A stretch of DNA of 9,170 nt, from assembly GCA_938039225.1 (NCBI GenBank), contig CALHVH010000132.1, positions 1 through 9,170 of the forward strand, read 5' to 3'. How positions within the stretch are numbered: position 1 is the first letter of the stretch; each line of letters opens with the position of its first letter. The position numbers were made by a program, and so were the translations under genes. The notes under the pieces were generated by a model. That model ran no database searches and was not told the origin of the DNA. It worked only from the letters and a program-made list of their open reading frames with translations. Positions 7,701 through 9,170 of the stretch are shown piece by piece. The stretch comes from an uncultured Gammaproteobacteria bacterium. Its GTDB lineage: Bacteria; Pseudomonadota; Gammaproteobacteria; Steroidobacterales; JABDMI01.

Positions 7701-9065
7701 TATGGCTTACAGCTTGATTATCAATTGAATGAGCGTAGCCGAATTTCTGGAGAAGTTCGCAATATCAGTGAGCAACGTTTTGGTGAAGCTGAATCAACCG
7801 ATGCTACATTGGCGGCTTTACAAGTTGCGTATTCTCTGAGTTCTTACACTGATGTTTACTTACGTGGACAAACAACTTTGGACTCTGACGAAGCTGATGC
7901 GGCTACTGGCACGCGTGGTTATGAAGATAATGACATCATTACTATTGGTGCAAGACATCGTGTTAATGATAAAGCAAACATTACGGCTGAATATAGTGAT
8001 GGAGATCGTGGTGATGCAGCTACACTTGGTTTAGAGTATCGCGTTAACAATAATCATCAGCTTTATGGTACTTATACTCACTCAACTGACGACACTGATT
8101 TTGGTCAAGATGACAATCAGTTCACTTTAGGTAATCGTTCACGTATCAGTGATCAAGTATCGGTGCATTCTGAGGCTCAGTTCATTAATGAAAGAGAGCA
8201 GTCTGGAATCACTCAAGTATTTGGTTTGGACTATGTGCCTAAACAAGATTGGCGTTTGGGCTTATCTTTACAACACGGTGAGCTAGATAGAATTGCAGAC
8301 ACAGGAAATACGAGTATTGATCGTGATGCAGTAACTTTATCAGCAGCTTATTCAAAGCGTGATGTTCAGTTAAGCAGTAAGCTTGAGTTCCGTAAGGATG
8401 AAGGCACTGGTGTTGGAGCAGAGAGTTTTGATCAATGGATTACGGCTAACCGTTTAGATTACAAAGTCAATGATTCGTGGCGTGCAATTGCAAAAGCGAC
8501 TTATTCAGAAACTGATGACAGAACGGTTCGAGTAGCACCAGATATTACTGAGAATGCTAAGTTTGCAGAAGCTGGTATTGGTTTTGCATATCGTCCAATT
8601 GATAATAACCGTTGGAATAGTTTGTTTAAATATACTTACTTGTATGATTTGCCAAGCTTAGGTCAAGATGAAAATACCGTTGACCAACGTTCTAATATTT
8701 TAGCTGCTGAAACGCTTTATCAAATTAACCAACGCTGGAAAGTCGGTGGCAAGTTAGCATGGAGAAACGGCGAACTACGTGAACGCAGAGACGGTGGAGA
8801 TTGGTTTGAAAGCAATACTCGATTTGCATCTCTACGTGGTCGTTATCATATGACTAGTAACTGGGATGGTCTATTAGAGTATCGCTGGTTAAACGTTGAA
8901 GAAGATGGCAGTACTAGACATGGTTTATTAATGTCTATTGATAGGCATCTTGGTAATAACTTCAAAGTGGGTGTAGGATATAACTTCACTGACTTTAGTG
9001 ATGACTTACGTGATCTTGATTATGATAACAATGGTTGGTTTATTAACTTAGTTGGTAAATACTAA
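4599..9065 (+). CDS. Large outer-membrane beta-barrel protein with periplasmic OmpA domain
   Basis: This gene encodes 1488 residues, starting at ATG 4599. Residues 1-34 are a Sec signal peptide. The mature protein starts with a beta-rich region (about 40-230) whose only two cysteines (47 and 52) sit close enough to pair. Residues 305-425 form an OmpA peptidoglycan-binding domain (GHTD 348-351, LSNARA, NRRVEV). A Ser/Thr-rich linker leads to an Ig-like segment (about 512-590, IPVYGSRVRISG). Then come the family signatures GRLAFYLKGKVKGKYL (about 626-641), DPDRYYPVYGDDST (673-686), GTGGSLYYLRHRD and GADYEIDELQGRIILSRPL (about 810-828). From about residue 850 to the end the sequence is alternating amphipathic strands with polar turns and ends in Tyr, as expected of a BAM-assembled barrel. 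Its size would allow well over twenty strands (inference). Translational overlap with the modular surface protein suggests it anchors, exports or assembles that protein. It lacks a TonB box and a recognisable usher or TonB plug, so a generic TonB-receptor label would be misleading. Confidence 0.88.
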   Translation: MRNLTMTKQHQGLLRTVCSAAVLMTVLANTSYAADSMSAPDLLPQDCTVDRCITNGGYAIEIISNETPTNLVVGDTAKAKTSNERADVYGNFTVRLANGGVVWATEDPAVLQPRLAVRGPSRLAIKGQTVLEDAKFDVYLNYPAFVKKLELLVFDGNDTDLISPVYRAEKTTSISSSKTYTIFDIGMEELSKLSVFADDELIYILRAYDEQGRMDETVQKRFQVVDINSYEPSQAERLLKVQSQGRRTPPMLGSQHIENRAGATDSVFSLEEAIAQTPLQGNVLVLEPGAGTKTVAKQIAMPDEYKAYTVMPKFGTRKTNLRASDKAELDRIIAQWSNAKDLMIEVQGHTDNIRIAPQNRKEFADNYVLSNARAQVVAEYIANALNIPMNRVIKSGAGPDQPIADNATAQGRQKNRRVEVKIAGNFPPKVTTQTVMTTVADGKPAASLVNSALGMTENIDLNIESAASLLAARSGKSMTSSVSSSTQQTGLSNTDEAPAIVAQNFIGENDLRLQNIPVYGSRVRISGQDVADNYKIQINDVTMPLDEYGKFASEYIMPVGRHQFDVALLSGGNDVAERGTLDVDVSGKHMFLVALADVNIAQNDVNGSLEQLAANDEFDGDVFVNGRLAFYLKGKVKGKYLITGQMDTTEEDIKDIFKNIHRKDAQSVFRRLDPDRYYPVYGDDSTTYSDTDTQGRMYVRVDWDKSRGTWGNYNTGITGTEFGQYNRSLYGGQINYRSLNTTELGASKTQLSGFVSEAQSALGTSQFVGTGGSLYYLRHRDILPGSDKVRVEIRDRDSERVIENIVLLQGADYEIDELQGRIILSRPLAQITQQYAPFLIKDDPLDGNRVFLLADYEYVPDNFDADFLTSGARGKKWLGDHIAVGATYVDESRGSQNGYSLASADVTLQAGSGTYLKLEATETENAQATGRFLSDDGGLSFTDVTQAVAADQKGTALGLEARVNFKERGWTNNNWTVGSWWRRVDDNYSTSRRSGNGTDTYEYGAELSGEVNDRLRLSARGAYVEREGQDEDMRYGLQLDYQLNERSRISGEVRNISEQRFGEAESTDATLAALQVAYSLSSYTDVYLRGQTTLDSDEADAATGTRGYEDNDIITIGARHRVNDKANITAEYSDGDRGDAATLGLEYRVNNNHQLYGTYTHSTDDTDFGQDDNQFTLGNRSRISDQVSVHSEAQFINEREQSGITQVFGLDYVPKQDWRLGLSLQHGELDRIADTGNTSIDRDAVTLSAAYSKRDVQLSSKLEFRKDEGTGVGAESFDQWITANRLDYKVNDSWRAIAKATYSETDDRTVRVAPDITENAKFAEAGIGFAYRPIDNNRWNSLFKYTYLYDLPSLGQDENTVDQRSNILAAETLYQINQRWKVGGKLAWRNGELRERRDGGDWFESNTRFASLRGRYHMTSNWDGLLEYRWLNVEEDGSTRHGLLMSIDRHLGNNFKVGVGYNFTDFSDDLRDLDYDNNGWFINLVGKY
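5511..5873 (+). other. OmpA peptidoglycan-binding domain of the barrel protein
   Basis: Residues 305-425 encode FGTRKTNLRASD, GHTDN, DNYVLSNARA, SGAGPDQPIADNAT and NRRVEVKI. By hand alignment it is identical to the inserted OmpA domain of the upstream gene at about 58 of 117 positions. Both share an extended loop of roughly ten extra residues between HTD and LSNARA (HRDEFKDNY here matched by NRKEFADNY). Unlike most OmpA domains, and unlike its neighbour, it lacks the Gly shortly after HTD (HTDNIRI in place of HTDSRG). The Asp and Arg peptidoglycan ligands are kept. Confidence 0.85.
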
Positions 9066-9086
9066 AATTATTTTAGTCAACAAAAG

Positions 9087-9110
9087 AGCCGGGCTTGTCC
9101 CGGCTTTTTT
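9087..9110 (+). terminator. Rho-independent terminator after the two-gene operon
   Basis: AGCCGGG (9087-9093) and CCCGGCT (9099-9105) form a perfect GC-rich 7-bp stem around a five-base loop CTTGT, followed by TTTTT at 9106-9110. A G-T pair and the A-run at 9082-9085 can extend the stem. It starts 21 bases after the TAA stop at 9063-9065. On the opposite strand the trailing tract is only CTTTTG, so reverse termination would be weak. Confidence 0.93.
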
Positions 9111-9122
9111 ATTGTTTGAAGG

Positions 9123-9131
9123 TGGTAAAAT
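9123..9131 (+). promoter_or_regulatory. Extended -10 promoter element for the downstream gene
   Basis: TGGTAAAAT matches the extended -10 pattern TGnTATAAT with one mismatch in the hexamer. No -35 box is seen at 16-18 bases; the nearest likeness, TTGTCC at 9095-9100, is too far away and lies in the terminator. Start-site spacing would place +1 at or next to 9138, the A of the next ATG. The placement just behind a strong terminator supports a fresh promoter here. AT-rich sequence makes chance matches possible. Confidence 0.45.
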
Positions 9132-9137
9132 ATCAAA

Positions 9138-9170
9138 ATGAGTAAATCTGCATTAAAAACTTTGCTACAA
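9138..9170 (+). CDS. Start of a downstream gene, 3' partial, unidentified
   Basis: ATG at 9138 opens a frame (MSKSALKTLLQ) that runs off the window end; TAA at 9126-9128 in the same frame rules out a start further upstream. The only Shine-Dalgarno-like bases, AGG at 9120-9122 within GAAGGTGG, are 15 bases from the ATG, longer than usual. It follows the terminator and so is probably a separate transcription unit. Eleven residues are too few to name a product. Confidence 0.55.
   Translation, partial: MSKSALKTLLQ

Noticed and set aside
7852..8034. Plus-strand 60-codon frame inside the barrel region
   Set aside because: It is out of frame with the barrel gene, whose strand pattern is continuous here; there is no ribosome-binding site or domain.
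4599..9065. Reading the second gene as a TonB-dependent receptor or fimbrial usher
   Set aside because: No TonB box or plug domain follows the signal peptide, and there are no chaperone or pilin genes nearby. The OmpA domain and the DPDRYYPVYGDDST signature fit neither family.
9062..9076. Perfect AT-rich inverted repeat CTAAAAT-T-ATTTTAG over the stop codon
   Set aside because: The arms are seven A/T-rich base pairs with a one-base centre, common by chance in this composition, and too weak to act as a terminator beside the strong GC-rich hairpin just downstream.
1..9170. Search for tRNA, rRNA, CRISPR arrays, insertion sequences and attachment sites
   Set aside because: None was seen: the two genes occupy all but about 105 bases, the repeats are protein-coding and diverged, and no transposase or terminal inverted repeats are present.

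Overview
The window is almost entirely filled by two very large co-oriented genes that together look like one cell-surface module of a Gram-negative bacterium. They are followed by a clear terminator and the first codons of a third gene. A cleavable signal peptide, a long C-terminal beta-barrel ending in an aromatic residue, and peptidoglycan-binding OmpA domains in both proteins all require an outer membrane. The moderately AT-rich sequence and motif style suggest a gammaproteobacterium, perhaps marine, but nothing here fixes the genus.

Positions 1-4602 hold the 3' part of a giant modular surface protein whose N-terminus lies outside the window. Its visible part runs: four Calx-beta repeats (the first cut by the window edge), three cadherin/bacterial-Ig-like repeats of exactly 92 codons, SdrD_B/CNA-B-like folds, a DUF11 domain, a second SdrD_B-like fold split by an insertion, and a C-terminal OmpA-like region. 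That last region appears to be one OmpA fold inserted inside another, degenerate one.

Positions 4599-9065 hold a 1488-residue outer-membrane protein. It has a signal peptide, N-terminal periplasmic beta-rich domains, an OmpA domain, and a large barrel region carrying the signature DPDRYYPVYGDDST. The two genes overlap by ATGA, with a strong Shine-Dalgarno inside the end of the first, so they are very probably translationally coupled. Their OmpA domains are about half identical over some 117 residues (hand count) and share an unusual loop extension, which points to a shared peptidoglycan anchor or an old domain duplication.

Positions 9066-9137 hold a strong intrinsic terminator and an extended -10 promoter-like element placed so that transcription would begin at or next to the ATG of the next gene at 9138.

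Working model (inference): the first protein is a long, probably Ca2+-stiffened surface fibre whose C-terminal OmpA region stays in the periplasm. The second is its outer-membrane barrel partner, acting as anchor, conduit or assembly factor. From memory, this pairing recurs in many proteobacteria, usually under generic names (DUF11 protein, OmpA family protein). I know of no experimental role for it.
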